Translations under genes and position numbers: made by a program
Notes under the pieces: generated by a model
The model's input: the letters and a program-made list of their open reading frames with translations, nothing else
Databases searched by the model: none
What the model was told of the DNA's origin: nothing
In this document: one piece after another, positions 22,876-33,970 of the stretch
Position numbering within the stretch: the stretch's first letter is position 1
Layout of the letters: every line of letters starts with the position of its first letter
Assembly (NCBI GenBank): GCA_015680685.1
Contig: MNCI01009599.1
Span: 173,965-237,964 of the forward strand
DNA: 64,000 nt
Reading direction: 5' to 3'
Source of the DNA: Gnetum montanum
Taxonomy: Eukaryota > Streptophyta > Gnetopsida > Gnetales > Gnetaceae

Positions 22876-23000
22876 TCTTGCTCTTTGACCTTTTTGTTCT
22901 TTTTCTTTTTGTTTGTTTCTTCTTTTCTTTTCTTTTTGCTTTGTTTTGTCTTTCTTTTCCTTTTATTTTTCTTTTTCTCTTTGGTATTTTTGAAAGAGCT
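22876..23000 (-). other. Polypurine-rich tract (minus strand), candidate PPT region of unit 2
   Basis: On the plus strand about 110 bp are nearly all T with some C (CTTTTTGTTCTTTTTC and similar), so the minus strand is a purine tract directly 5' of the proposed 3' LTR start at 22,875. A polypurine tract is required there for plus-strand priming. This one is unusually long. The Lys-rich ORF across it is not regarded as real. Confidence 0.5.
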
Positions 23001-23619
23001 TTTTTTTAGTGTTGTTCTTATATTCAAGTGCTTGCATTTTGTGTCATGCATCGTGTACTGTATTTTGTGTTGCCAATGCTTAGCGAATCACAGTGTGCAA
23101 TAGTGTATCAAGAGCTTTGAGGATGTGTATCAATGTATCAAGGAGGTGTAATTGGATAGGATAAGGAGACATGATGGGAAATAGGGAATGTATCAGGAGT
23201 AGGGAATGTACTTATGAACGGATTGAATAACCCAGTTACGTGCATCAGGAAGAATGTGATACCTTTTTGTCATGATGAAGTGCATCTGTGTACAGATGCC
23301 TCAAGCGTGTCATCCTGCAAACATAACTCCAAGAAGATAAGAAAGCCACAAATGAAATGCCAAATGTAAATTTCAGATGTGAAGATGTCGTAGGTGATGG
23401 ATGTGAAGATGCTGCAAACATATCAAATGTTGTGCCAGTTGCAGATGGTCAGGAAGCCAGTGAAGGTGCCAAGGTGATGATGCTATGAGTCCTCTAAAAG
23501 CTGCACTAACAACGAGTGCTCCAAAAGATCACCAAAATGATGGGAGGCGATGATGCTGTGAGTGCTCCCAAGGGTTTCACCAATGGCGGGTGCTCGAATC
23601 AGATCAACAACATGCCAAT
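23001..23619. other. Unit 2 3' non-coding region, no gene
   Basis: No recognisable coding content. Short repeats of GTATCAAGGAG and CCAAAATGATG type occur near 23,100-23,560. Lies between the polypurine region and the 45-bp repeat block. Confidence 0.4.
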
Positions 23620-24300
23620 TTAATGTCCTGGAAAACCGTGAACCCAGTTTAAAGTCTTGGCATACCATGATGTGCTATTTTATAGTCCTAGCAGACTGTT
23701 GGATGTTATGCCAATTTAACATCATGACCCAAGGATGATGCTAGTTTAGCATCGTAGCGGACGGTGCGCTACTAGCTTATAGTCGTAGCAGGCTGTGAAG
23801 AGGAAAACTAGTTTATAGTCTTAGTGGACTCTGGATGCTAGTTTCATGTCGTGGCGGATAGATGCAGTAGTTTAGTGTCATACCAAACAGAGCTCTACGA
23901 TGCCAATTTCAAGTCATGGCCCCAAGACTGCTCTGTGGTATCAGTTTTAAGTCATGATGCTAGGACATTCTGTGGTATTAGTTTTAGTCATGATGCCAGG
24001 ACTTGGTGCTTACCTTGCTTGTGTAAGATGTGATGCTACATGCGTGGTCATGCTATTTGTCTGCAAGATCCTGCAAAAATCAACTAGAAAGAAAACCAAA
24101 TCAAGCAATACCTGTTGTAAACAAAGTTAAAATGTGAATGAAATAAGAGCAACGCGTGGTAGTTTTAGGCCATTCTGGGTTGCAAGCTAGTTTAAGGCCT
24201 TTTTGGGCCATGTGTTTTTGTAGTTTTATGTTTTTCAAACAATGTGTAAACCAAGTTGATGAATGTGTAAACATAGAAAAATGTGTAATCTAAGTGAGTG
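23620..24300 (-). repeat. Degenerate ~45-bp repeat (ACTTTAAACTAGCATC motif)
   Basis: On the minus strand about a dozen units carry CATGACTTGAAATTGGCAT, ACGATGCTAAACTAGCAT, ACGACATGAAACTAGCATC and similar, then GGCCTTAAACTAGCTTGCAA near 24,200. This is the same motif as at 1-420 on the other strand. Single copies also occur in the gag-protease linkers (near 18,040-18,090 and 25,685-25,705). It looks like a rapidly turning-over repeat characteristic of this element family. Confidence 0.7.
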
Positions 24301-24599
24301 GCCAAAATGTAAATACATAGGCTAGTGTAATGTAAAAAAAAAGTCAAAAACGCATGGCAAGTGGAGGAAAAGGTAGGAAGGAACCCACATTTTTGGCCAA
24401 GGGAAAGTATTGATCATGTAGTTTGCTTCCTAACCAAACATGGATTAGGGAGCATGCAAGGCTTAGGATTCTATGGGGGGCTATCGACTTCAACCACTCG
24501 TTCGGGTGTGTTAGCCTTAAGCGTTGCATTGGTTGTTATAGATGTACCACCAAGAAACTCTTCTTCTAAAACTTATGCCATGTTTATGTCATGGATAGT
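24301..24599 (-). other. Unit 2 segment just after protease
   Basis: The minus strand stays partly open after the protease (for example TPERVVEVDSPP near 24,500) and then becomes non-coding at about 24,340. No RT start is seen where it should be. Confidence 0.5.
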
Positions 24600-25580
24600 T
24601 GAAGAGGAAACATTATCACCATGGATGATAACTTGACCACCTTCATATGGAAGGTGGATTTCTTGGTGGATGGGAGAGGAGATGGCCCTTAGTTGGGCTA
24701 GCCAAGGCCTACCTAGAATCATGTTGTGGTCTGGCATCTTGTCGATGACTGTAAAGTTTGCAAATGTGGGGTACTAGTCCCCTCTCATGAAGGCGATGTG
24801 GATTGTGTTATTAATGGCTACACGTGCTCCATCGAAGGAGTTTAGAGACTCAATTTCAGTCAATTGAATGCTGTGAATTAGGCCTAGTCGTTCGACAATG
24901 GAGTGCATGACAACGTTTTCTGCCGCACCATCATCGATGTGTACTCTACGTACTGTGTATTTTCCAATGCTTACACTAGTGTTTAACGGTGCATGTGTGA
25001 CCTTCCCTCGTATGGGGTTGACTTTGACTACATCATTATGAAAGGCTAAGGTTGCTGAACCTAATTTTGGTGGTGTAGGAAGTAGCATTGTTGCATGGAT
25101 GGATGCCTCATTTTCAGGGATGTCCTCCATAATAGGAATGGAGCCCAAGATCTTGGCCAATGCTTGGTAGTGAGGAGATGAGATCATGACCAGGTCATAC
25201 AAGCTCAATATCATTTTCTTTTGCTTGAGCATTTCTTTTACTTGGGTTAGTGCAACTATAAAATCCTTGTCATTGGCTGTTGTGTTGGCCTTCACTTCCT
25301 CCATGTGGCTTGAGAGATAGATCTCTCATGGAGTGGTATTAGGCTTGGTTTGTTTGGTCTCCTTGGGGGTAGGGGCCCCAGTGTTTAGTTGTTGTTTGCT
25401 GGTTGTGGCCTTTGCTTCGGCCATGGGGGTTGCAAGGTGTTCATTTGTCCTCTTGCGTTGCCATTTGGTGGACCTACCTGGGTTGCTAGTGGGGTTGACT
25501 CTCAAGGGAGGAGGGATCGAGATGTTGCCCACTGTTGGGCTTCAGGTAGGTGAGAGGCCATCATGTTGTGGCCCCTTATG
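24600..25580 (-). pseudogene. Unit 2 aspartic protease and Gag linker
   Basis: Open runs at 25,532-25,326 and 25,304-24,774 continue to about 24,600. The linker contains GRSTKWQRKRTNEHLATPM. The protease has YTVRRVHIDDGAAENVVMHS (active-site loop), HIAFMRGD, FTVIDKMPDHNMILGRPWL and the terminal SPIHQEIHLPYEGGQVIIHG. The family C-terminal half that unit 1 has lost is therefore present. A few stops interrupt it. Confidence 0.8.
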
Positions 25581-25739
25581 ATAAATGGTGGCTTAGGTGT
25601 TGTTGTAGCATTTTTTGTGTGACTAACTTGTTGTGGCATCTTGATGACAAAAGGTTGCCTAGTAATTGTTGTTGTTGCGATATGCTAATTTAATGTCTTA
25701 GCAGATGAACGTTGTGGAGCCTTGATCACAAAGGGTGTT

Positions 25740-27790
25740 GTGGGTGCCTAGGGTGGCACCTTGATAACAAAGGGAGGCCTCTTGTTTGTGGAGGCTAAGG
25801 GAATCCTTGCCTTACTGAGAGGCACACGGATCATGAAAGGTTATTGCATAGGTTTGGGCTTGCCACCTATGCTAATCGAACTTATGACATAGGAGGCATC
25901 GTCTATGTTGGATTAACTTGCCATGTCAATCACTAGTTGGCCTTGTTCTATCATTCCCTGCAGGTCATCTTGCAAGGCATGACAATTGTCTATACCATGG
26001 CTAGCCATTTGATGGTAATGATAGTATTGGTCCAGTTTAAAATGTTGTGGGATCAGGGGATCATTTGGTACTGCTAATGTGTGGTTCCTTAGTAGTTCAC
26101 AGTACCTATCATGTTTATGGTAGGTAATCTCTAACATGTGTTTGTGTTGGATTTGATCGGCTTTCAAGAGTTGCTCCAATAGTTGAGAGGGTTGCATCGA
26201 TAGTGGTGTATACTTTGAGCTATCCTTGCGCTGAAAGTTGGGCCTTGGGGTGGCCCCTATAGATGTAGGTGAGTTGGTGCCAAATTTGGAAACTTTGTCA
26301 GCTGGGGCTTTAGGTTGCTTAGTTGTTGGGCCCCAGTTGGTTGCTTTTGTGCTTACGACCATCATTGCTACTATTGTGTTTTTCTTATGAGCATGTTGAT
26401 TTCTATAGGCCACATAAGCTAGGTCATTGCTCGATTGCACCACTTCCTCTATGTCCTTAATTTGTGCAAATGCTTGGCCCAAGGTACAGGCTTTGAAATA
26501 GTAAAGTTTTGACTTAATGAAGTCATTCACAGTGGCTTTAAAAATGGTGAGGAAGTATGTCTCAGGTATGGGCTCATGGAGTTTGTTGAGGGCTGCGCTC
26601 CACCTTTGGATGAATTTTTGCACTGGCTCTAATGGTTCTTGTTTGATTTGAATTAAGCTATCTAGTGTGGCTTCAGGTTTTAGATTATATTTGAAACGAG
26701 TGACAAAATGATGTAACAAATCTTCCAGAGAGGATATGGAGTTACGGGGTAAGGCTCGGTACCAATCTAAAGTGTTTCCTGTTAAGGACATAGTGAAAAC
26801 ACACAGAATTGCATGAGGCTAGGCCTGAAGTAGTAGACATTCTAGTCAAAATGTCACTAGGTGGGCGTTTGGATCTCCCTCTCTGTTGTACTTGGTTAAC
26901 TAGGGTAGTGAGATTTCCTTTGGCAAGGTTAATGGTGGAACTGAGGGGTGGATTAGATCATCTTGGTAGAAATCCAACACCTTTATTTCCTTAGTGTTTG
27001 CAATTTTAAGGCACTTTACCTCTTCAGTTAACATATGCATCATTTTTTTCATGTCTGCCCACTCTTGGGTGGTAGGCTGACCAACGAGATGAGTGGATTG
27101 CAATTGATAGTAGTTTGGTTGTTGCATTGTTTGTGGAAAGGGATACTATTGGATTGTCAGTTGTTGTAGCAGAGCAACATTTAGAGATGGGATTAGAGGG
27201 TGTGGTATGTTATAGAGAGTAGGTTGGTATTGCTGGACAACTGGTGAAACCCACTACCCAGCCACCGGTTGTGAGGTGATCCCCTGAATGTGTTGCGTTG
27301 AAGTAGTTAGAGGTGCCCCATGGGTTTGTACTTGTGGTATGTAATGGATGGACGTGGAAGCTGGTACTTCTTGCCGAGAAGCTAGTCCTCGAGTGTACGT
27401 GGATGAAGGAGGAAGCATGGTTCCTTCCAGGAAAGGTTGAAATAATGGATTTGTATAGGCGTGAGGACTGACAGTATGGTACAAATCCCCATGCTTAGAT
27501 TGGGTGGCAAAGTCATCTTCCTCATCCTCACCCTGAGGCTCTATTGGAGGTATCTGTAAGTCTTGGCTTCTTGCCATGGGAAGCTGGGATATTAGTTTAT
27601 GATGGTGTTCAGACAATGGGATTATATCAAACACTGAAGAAATGAACTCATGACCTCCTTTGTGGATACGTTCATAGTCTCTCTTTGCTTCTCTCTCTAC
27701 ACGATCGATGGGTAAGTTGGCTTGGATCTTGACACATATGAAGTTATACTATTTAGGTGTGAGGATGTGGGAAGATTCTGTGATAGCGTG
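25740..27790 (-). pseudogene. Unit 2 Gag
   Basis: Best-preserved Gag in the window. The main open run is 292 codons (26,791-25,913): SLTGNTLDWYRALP, SLEDLLHHFVTRFKY and the Gag helix segment QKFIQRWSAALNKLHEP, then FKACTLGQAFAQIKDIEEVV, a Lys/Pro/Thr-rich linker, and SHGIDNCHALQDDLQGMIEQ at the C-terminus. Upstream open runs at 27,127-26,900 and 27,634-27,254 give the N-terminal acidic (GEDEEDDF) and Gln/Pro-rich parts. Stops separate the runs. The Gag domain wording is that of Tat-like elements. Confidence 0.85.
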
Positions 27791-28030
27791 TACAAGCTGA
27801 CAGTGTGCAGCATGACTAACCTATAGCATGTGCAGCGTGACTAGCCTGCAACGTGTGCAGCATGACTAGCCTGCAACGTGTGTAACGTGACTAGCCTGGA
27901 GCGTGTGTAACATGCAGCGTGACTAACTCATAGCATGTGTGTCAGCGTGAGTAACCTCAGTGTGCGTGACAGGTTTCAGCATGAGCAAGCTTAGCATTCA
28001 TGACAGGGGCAGCGTGAGCTAGCTCAGCGT
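27785..28030 (-). repeat. Unit 2 leader: AGCGTGACTAGCCTGCAACGTG repeats
   Basis: About eight degenerate units in the same place as the unit 1 leader block, between the Gag start region and the primer site. Confidence 0.7.
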
Positions 28031-28178
28031 GCATAAGATAATTTGAGTTTCAGCATATGGTAGCGTTAGTTGGGTTTTAGTTTCAGTGTTTGGCTTATGC
28101 AATGTTTGAACAGATCTATGTGGTGGCGTTTGAACAGGCAGCATGATAAATGTTTCGATAAGATGATAAACAAGATCA

Positions 28179-28196
28179 AGCCTCCTTCTAGCACCA
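28179..28196 (-). promoter_or_regulatory. Unit 2 candidate primer-binding site
   Basis: Minus strand TGGTGCTAGAAGGAGGCT, six bases after the TACA that I take as the LTR end (28,203-28,206). Differs from unit 1 at a few positions. Confidence 0.6.
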
Positions 28197-28202
28197 ATTT
28201 AC

Positions 28203-29931
28203 TGTACTAACCTAAATCGTCGATGCAACACTAGAAGGGAAAACACACATCGAAAGATCATCGGGCAAACACAGTTGACCCTACCTTCATGTGAGGGAAA
28301 GTTGGAAAAGGAAATGAAGGTAGAGTGCCTTGGATGGTCTGCACACAAATCAACCAAGGACTTCCCCGAGCATAAACTACGGCTTGCACTGGGTTATCAT
28401 AAATTGATGTTCGAAATGTAAACGGCAACGCATGAAATTTAAATAGAACGTATGCAGAAATGTATTGTAAATAGAGCATAAATAGAGAAAATAATGTAAA
28501 TGGTAGGCAATAATGAACTGTATTATATTATTTAAATAAGAATGTGCACTGTTCAAAGCGTAGCTACGCGTGTGGATGGCAGGTGAAGCACTAAGCCCCG
28601 AGATGATATGTGAAGTGCTCGGATGCTAGGAGTCAAGTGTGTCTAAGCATCCTAGGCTGCTGGTTGATGCTTCCCAAGTCATCAACCTTCAAAAATGCTG
28701 ACCTTATTTATGTGGATTGATAGGGTATTTATAGGATTCGGCCGGGCTCGGGCACGGAATTCATGAATGGAATCAATGGCTAGGAGATGAGAGAAACACA
28801 GATCTCATGACACGTGTCCAATTGACAACTATGTATGAGTTGGATGTGTGTGGGCAAGCTACGTTCTTGACCAGGTTCATCGTATCTTACAATGTGTGGC
28901 TTACTCAAGCCCGTGGAAGCATGTACAATTTGGACCATGAGGGCTTAACAAGCCCACAAATGAAGATTTACAATGAAATGATAATGTACAACAAGAGAAA
29001 TTGGTTATGGCTCCGTTGAAACTTTTGGATCTGTGACTTCATTGCTGCAGGGTGTCAATTTGAGTGGTTCCATGGCTGTTTGGAGTATTTTTTCTTGACA
29101 AGAACTTCCAAAGTTGATTTTGTCTTAGTGTGACTTGAGCGTGCGCACACTACACTCACGCCACACTCATGCTACAGCGTGACCTCAATGTTAGTGAGTA
29201 AGGACTTGAAAATTTTTTACCAAATTTCAAACTTTGAAGCTTGATTCCTGAGTGCAACAACTGTCTGGCTATGGTTGATCTTAAGAGTGCAACACTACAC
29301 TCACGCCACACTCATGCTGCAGCGTGACCTACAACGTGACTTGTAGTGTGGTCTTCTGCGTGACCTTAAAAACTTACAATTTTGAGTTGAAATCTGGAAT
29401 TTCTAAAGGCTGGGAACCATAGTTGTCAATAGTGGACCCTGAGGATGACTTGCACACTTGAAATCAAGTCATTTTGACTAAGTTTTAAGGCTCTAAAAGT
29501 TGGTCACGCTGGACTCACGTTGCAGCGTGACTTGCAACATGACCTCAAAAACTTGCAATTTTGAGTTGAAATCTAGAATTTCTAGAGGCTGGGACCCATA
29601 GTTTTCAATAGTGGACCTTGAGGATGACTTGCACCCTTGAAATCAAGTCATTTTGACTCAATTTTGAGGCTCCCAAAGTTGGTCACGCTGGACTCATGCC
29701 ACAGTGTGACCTGCAACCTGACCTGCAGTGTGTGTGAGAAAATTTGCACTTTTGCAACGTGAGTTGTCTAGAACAAGCCATCATGAGTGCCCAAGACAGG
29801 CCAACGTCAGTGCCCAAGACAGGCCAGTGTCAGTCACATGCCTTAGTAAATTTTTGCCTCCCGAAGGCTCGAAGGGCTCTGGGTCATTCTCATTTCAAAG
29901 TGTTAGGCCGAAATTAGTGGTGTTTCAGTGG
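28203..29931 (-). repeat. Unit 2 5' LTR, truncated
   Basis: Matches 20,603-22,342 along its length, including the TATA box (28,735-28,726), the 179-bp duplication (29,377 and 29,556) and the TCACGCTGCAGCGTGA words. It stops at about 29,931, where the sequence changes to repeat R2 at the shared word GTGGACATGAG, so about 530 bp of U3 are missing. Confidence 0.75.
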
Positions 29932-30764
29932 ACATGAGAGGTTCAACACCAAAGAATGTCATGCACACAGATGTCCAAATGAAAACAACAATAAACAAAG
30001 ATCTTCAATAGCAAAAAAGAGATGAACTACAATGATGCTGGAGAAGAAATAGCCAGAGGCTGTGATGAAATTGAAGAAAACACCTTTAGAAGAAACCACA
30101 ACTGAGAAGACCAACGTAAGTAGGGCAGTTATCAAAATGCAGATAAAAAAGAAACATGTTGTGGTTTGCATAATCCTGCAACGCGATCAAAACCCATGGA
30201 GAACCTGCAAAAGGATTAAAAACCTAACCAAAACAGAAAAAATCTAAAAATGGTTAGAATCTAGATAACAGTGAAAGACGCTGTCAAGAAAGGCTCTACA
30301 ATTCCAAGGCAACGAGATAGAGAGAAAAATATTAGAAAGTTTAGAAATATATCTCATGTGTCAAGGAAAAAAATGGGGAGGCTGAGAGAAATACTGAAGA
30401 AATTGTAAAATAGAAAAACTGTTAGACAGAAAGTAATAGAAATCTCAAAGCATTACACAATGTCTGTTGTGACACAAAACGTTTTCAGGGACTTGCACCC
30501 CTCATCAGTGTGTTTAGGCAATGTAGCCAAGCAACCGAAGCTACAAAGGTAAGGGAATGAGCATGCCAATACATGTATAAATAGGGTCCCAACTTCTAAA
30601 ATTAGAAACTCCCACTCATTAAAATTAGAAACTCCCACTCATTAAAATTAGAAATTTTAGAAAATAGATCTTGAGCATCAAGGAAAAGAATGGGGAGGCT
30701 GAGAGAAATACTGTAGAAACTGTAAAATAGAAAAACTGTTAAACTGTAATAGATCTATTTCCTA
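29932..30764 (+). repeat. Repeat R2 (segment B, then A, then partial A)
   Basis: Segment B (29,932-30,340) matches 16,575-16,975. Segment A (30,341-30,640) matches 16,141-16,440 and has TATAAATAG at 30,576-30,584. A third start of A (GAGCATCAAGGAAAAGAA) begins at about 30,665. A 23-bp word (ATTAAAATTAGAAACTCCCA) is duplicated in tandem near 30,590-30,645. The order B-A-A, against A-B-A in R1, suggests both were cut from a head-to-tail array. Confidence 0.7.
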
Positions 30765-31440
30765 AAATTCATAAAATTTCTTTCTGATCTGTGTCTTGAC
30801 CACCGTCCTGCTTACGTTGGTCTTCTTGATTGTGGTTTCTTCTGAAGCTATTTTCTTCAGTTTCATCACAACCTCTAGCTATTTCTTCTTCAGTGTCATT
30901 GTAGCTCATCTCTTCATTACTATTGAAGACTTTTGTTCTTTGTTGTTTCAACTGAACGCTTGCGTGCATGACATTCTTTGGTGTTAGACCCCTCATGTCC
31001 ACCATTTAAACATGAGGGTTCCCCTAAACCCTAAACACCCTACGGCTCTGCCATTAGATCTGATTTTTTGAATGTTTCATGTTCTCCTTTGAAAGACTGT
31101 TCTGTAATAGTTTTGTTAGTGCATCGTCCCACCCCCATCTCACCTATGACAAGTGGGGCCTGCTCTAATTTTAATAAGGGAGAGTTTCTAATTTTAGAAG
31201 TTGGGACCCTATTTATACATGTACTGGCATGCTCATTCCCTTGCCTTTGCAGCTTTGGCTGCCTGGCCGCATTGCCTAAACACACTGATGAGGGGTGCAA
31301 GTCCCCAAAAATGTTTTGTGTAACAACATACGTTGTGCAATGCTTTGAGTTTTCTATTACTTTCTGTCTAATAGTTTTTCTGTTTTACAATTTCTACAAT
31401 ATTTCTCTTAGCCTCCCCATTCTTTTCCTTAATGCACAAG
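30765..31440 (-). repeat. Repeat R3 (inverted copy of segments A-B)
   Basis: The reverse complement of 16,141-16,810: B comes first (30,775-31,060), then A (31,061-31,440), with the TATA word on the minus strand at 31,217-31,209. It faces R2 head to head, with the arms GATCTATTTCCTAAA (near 30,752) and TTTAGAAAATAGATC (near 30,655) forming the turn. In the TATA direction its B segment keeps an open frame of 78 codons (31,005-30,769, MVDMRGLTPKNVMHAS...). R1 has the same frame with stops. Confidence 0.7.
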
Positions 31441-32500
31441 ATCTCTTCAAAAATTTCTAAAAATCTCTCCATTAAAGGCTTGAACTTGTTAATAACCCCC
31501 TTTAATTCAACGATGCTTCCTTGAAGGGTTTCATCATCAACTAGTTCATGGTAGTACACAACATTTGTAACATTAAATATAAAAAACATACGAACATCGT
31601 TGGGTAAGTTAATCACAAAAGCATTATTGTTAATTTTGATCTTTATTCTAAAACAATCTATCTTCTTGGCTTTCAACTTAGATATGTTATTACCTCTTAA
31701 TATTTTCTTCTTCAAGTACATCCAAACTAAATCACAAATAGCAAAATTAGGCTTCTACTTTGTCTCATTCCTCTTGAGGACTCTCTCGTTAGCCTTCTTT
31801 TCTAGATTTACCTTTACTTGTGCATGAAGATCCCTCCTTTCTTGCACAAAATTAGGATTGAGTTGAGCTTTTTCCTCAAATCTCTCGCATTTTTCACCAT
31901 CTTTGGTTAAAAACCATAATTTACCTCAAATGAACTATTACCAATAGTAACATAAAAATCATTATTATAAGAAAATTCAACATGAAATAACAAACTTTCC
32001 CACCTATTACACTATCCATCACATAAAAATCTTAAAATGTTTAACAATGATTTATTTACCACCTCTATTTAACCACCATATTATGGATGATATGCACTAA
32101 CAAAATTTCAACTTTATCCCTAAAATCTTTCAAAGGGAACTCAAAAAATGATCGGTAAACTTGGAGTCTCTATCACTAACAATATTCAAATGACTCATCC
32201 TTTTCTAGAAAAATAAATTTTTAACATGAGAATCATCACTAATCATTTTACATGGAATGAAGTGTATTATCCTAGAGAACCTATTCACTATAACAAAGAT
32301 ATCACCGTTCCCACTTTTGATGTTTGGAAAATCACTCACAAAATCCATTAGCATACTTTCCCATAGATCCTTGGAAATTTGTGAAGGCGTATAATTTTCA
32401 TCAACTCATTTACCTCCTTTCAATTTCTAACATGTCAAACACTCCTTCACAAATGTTAAAACTTTAGTTACCATTCTAGCCCAGAAATAGTGCCTACCCA
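31440..32500 (-). pseudogene. Element C integrase core and C-terminus
   Basis: Core at about 32,350-32,150 with DIFVIVNRFSRIIHFIPC, then NIVSDRDSKFTDHF. Between 32,130 and 31,730 the frame is heavily broken. An open run at 31,721-31,368 gives the post-core segment (KLKAKKIDCFRIKIKINNNA, FVINLPNDVRMFFIFNVTNV), which matches the domain linking the core to the chromodomain. The final codons run into R3. I cannot confirm a chromodomain. Confidence 0.7.
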
Positions 32501-33250
32501 TAAGCTTCATTATTTTATCCCTATCCATTTGACTTGCCATGCTATCACAATGCTTTTCAAAAAAACGTTTCTTCGTAAATTATAATTAGGAACACATACC
32601 TTCTTATTCTTAAATAAAAATTCATCTTGAATATAATAGTCTCTCCATTGTTGTATCCTACCTAACAACAACTCCTTGAGGCTTTTCCAAACATACCCAA
32701 AATCACAATCATGCCCATAGAAATTAGTAAAATCACTCATTCCTTCTACATGATGTATGTTAAAATTTGCCACATGCATCCTAGACAATGCATCTATCAC
32801 TACATTAGCTTTTCCAATTTTATGCTTAAGCACAAATTTGAATTACTGTAACTACACAACCCATTTCATGTAATTAGCACTAAACTTCTTTTGAAAATTT
32901 AGGAATTAAAGTGCTTTTTCATTCATCATCAAGATGAACTCCTTGGAAAGAAAGTAATGCATTTAATGCTTGATTTCTTGAAGAATAGCATGCTACTCCT
33001 TCTCATATATACTATATTTTTTCCTTGACTCATTCAACTTTTCTAAAAAAAAAAAATTCAACTGATCTATCTTCTTGTGAAAGTAGCCTACCAATGACTA
33101 ATCCATTTTCATCTACCTCTACTTGAAACATTTTGTAAAAATATAGAATTGTAAGCACAGATTCACTAATTTTTTCCTTTAATAAGTTAAACCTCATTTA
33201 GGTCTCATCACCCCATCTAAAATCTTTATTCTTCTTCAGCAAAACAAACA
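32501..33250 (-). pseudogene. Element C RNase H end and integrase zinc-binding region
   Basis: The open run 32,833-32,510 begins MLKHKIGKANVVIDALSR, the diagnostic end of Ty3/gypsy RNase H, and continues into the spacer and the start of the integrase N-terminal region (FLFKNKKVCVPN). The upstream RNase H body (33,200-32,900) is readable only in pieces, such as LHYFLSKEFILMM near 32,950. Confidence 0.75.
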
Positions 33251-33970
33251 TAGGCTAAGAAATACCATTGAAATTTTTTATGAACCTCCAATAAAAACCT
33301 ACTAAACTGAGAAATGATCTTACCTTCCTAACATTTTTAGGAGTTAGCCAATCTCTAATAGCTCTTACCTTAGTAACTTTCATCCAAATTTGGTTTTTAG
33401 AAATCACATATTCCAATTATGTGATCTTTCTTCTAAAGAAATGGCTTTTCTTCCCATTGATCACCAAATGTGCCTCCTCCAATTTAAAACACACTCTTCT
33501 CAAGTCATCTAAGTGCTCCTCCTCATTAGAGCTATACACCAAAATATTGTCATAGAAGATAATACAATGCTTCCCAATCAATTTCTTGAGTACATCATGC
33601 ATCAACCTTATGAATGTAGCAATTTCATTAATGAGCCTAAATAGCATCATCAACCACTTAAATAATTCATCTAGTGTTTTCAAAGCAGTCTTCCATTTAT
33701 CAAGTCTGATCTAAATTTGATGGTGACCACTCTTCAAATCAATTTTGCTAAAAAAATCTAGTAAGAACATCAAGCACATCAACCATCCTTGAAATAGAAA
33801 ACCTATATCTTACTATTATCCTATTCACTACCCTATAATCAATGCAAATCCTCCATTCATCATTGTTCTTCTTTGGCAGAAGCATTATTGGAACTATAAA
33901 AGGTGAAATGGATTCCCTGCTAAAGACATAACTCTTCTACTTACCATTTCAATTCTATGTATTGATTCAG
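33251..33970 (-). pseudogene. Element C reverse transcriptase
   Basis: Reads VPIMLLPKKNNDEWRICIDY from about 33,895, then RVVNRIIVRYRFSISRMVDV; the frame breaks and recovers in the run 33,683-33,417 (TFIRLMHDVLKKLIGKHCII). The catalytic box, normally Tyr/Phe-x-Asp-Asp, is YDNILVYS (33,561-33,537), so the second Asp is lost. EEEHLDDLRRVCFKLEEAHL follows in the normal position. Confidence 0.85.

Larger units (their letters stand above)
22876..29931 (-). mobile_element. Tat-like gag-protease element, unit 2
   Basis: Internal region 28,196-22,876 plus a truncated 5' LTR (28,203-29,931). Contents on the minus strand: primer site, repeat-rich leader, gag (27,790-25,740), protease (25,580-24,600), then about 1.7 kb of non-coding, repeat-rich DNA and the polypurine region. 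There is no RT, RNase H or integrase between the end of protease and the LTR, and room for them is absent, so it is a non-autonomous element by structure rather than by simple decay. Its left LTR is proposed to be the one at 20,603-22,875. Confidence 0.7.

Noticed and set aside
22854-23103. Lys-rich (minus) and Phe-rich (plus) ORFs
   Set aside because: They are translations of the long polypyrimidine/polypurine tract before the LTR; low complexity only.
31020-31040. Telomere-like CCCTAAACCCTAAAC
   Set aside because: Only two units, embedded in repeat R3. The matching sites in R1 have single changed units, so this is part of the repeat and not telomeric DNA.
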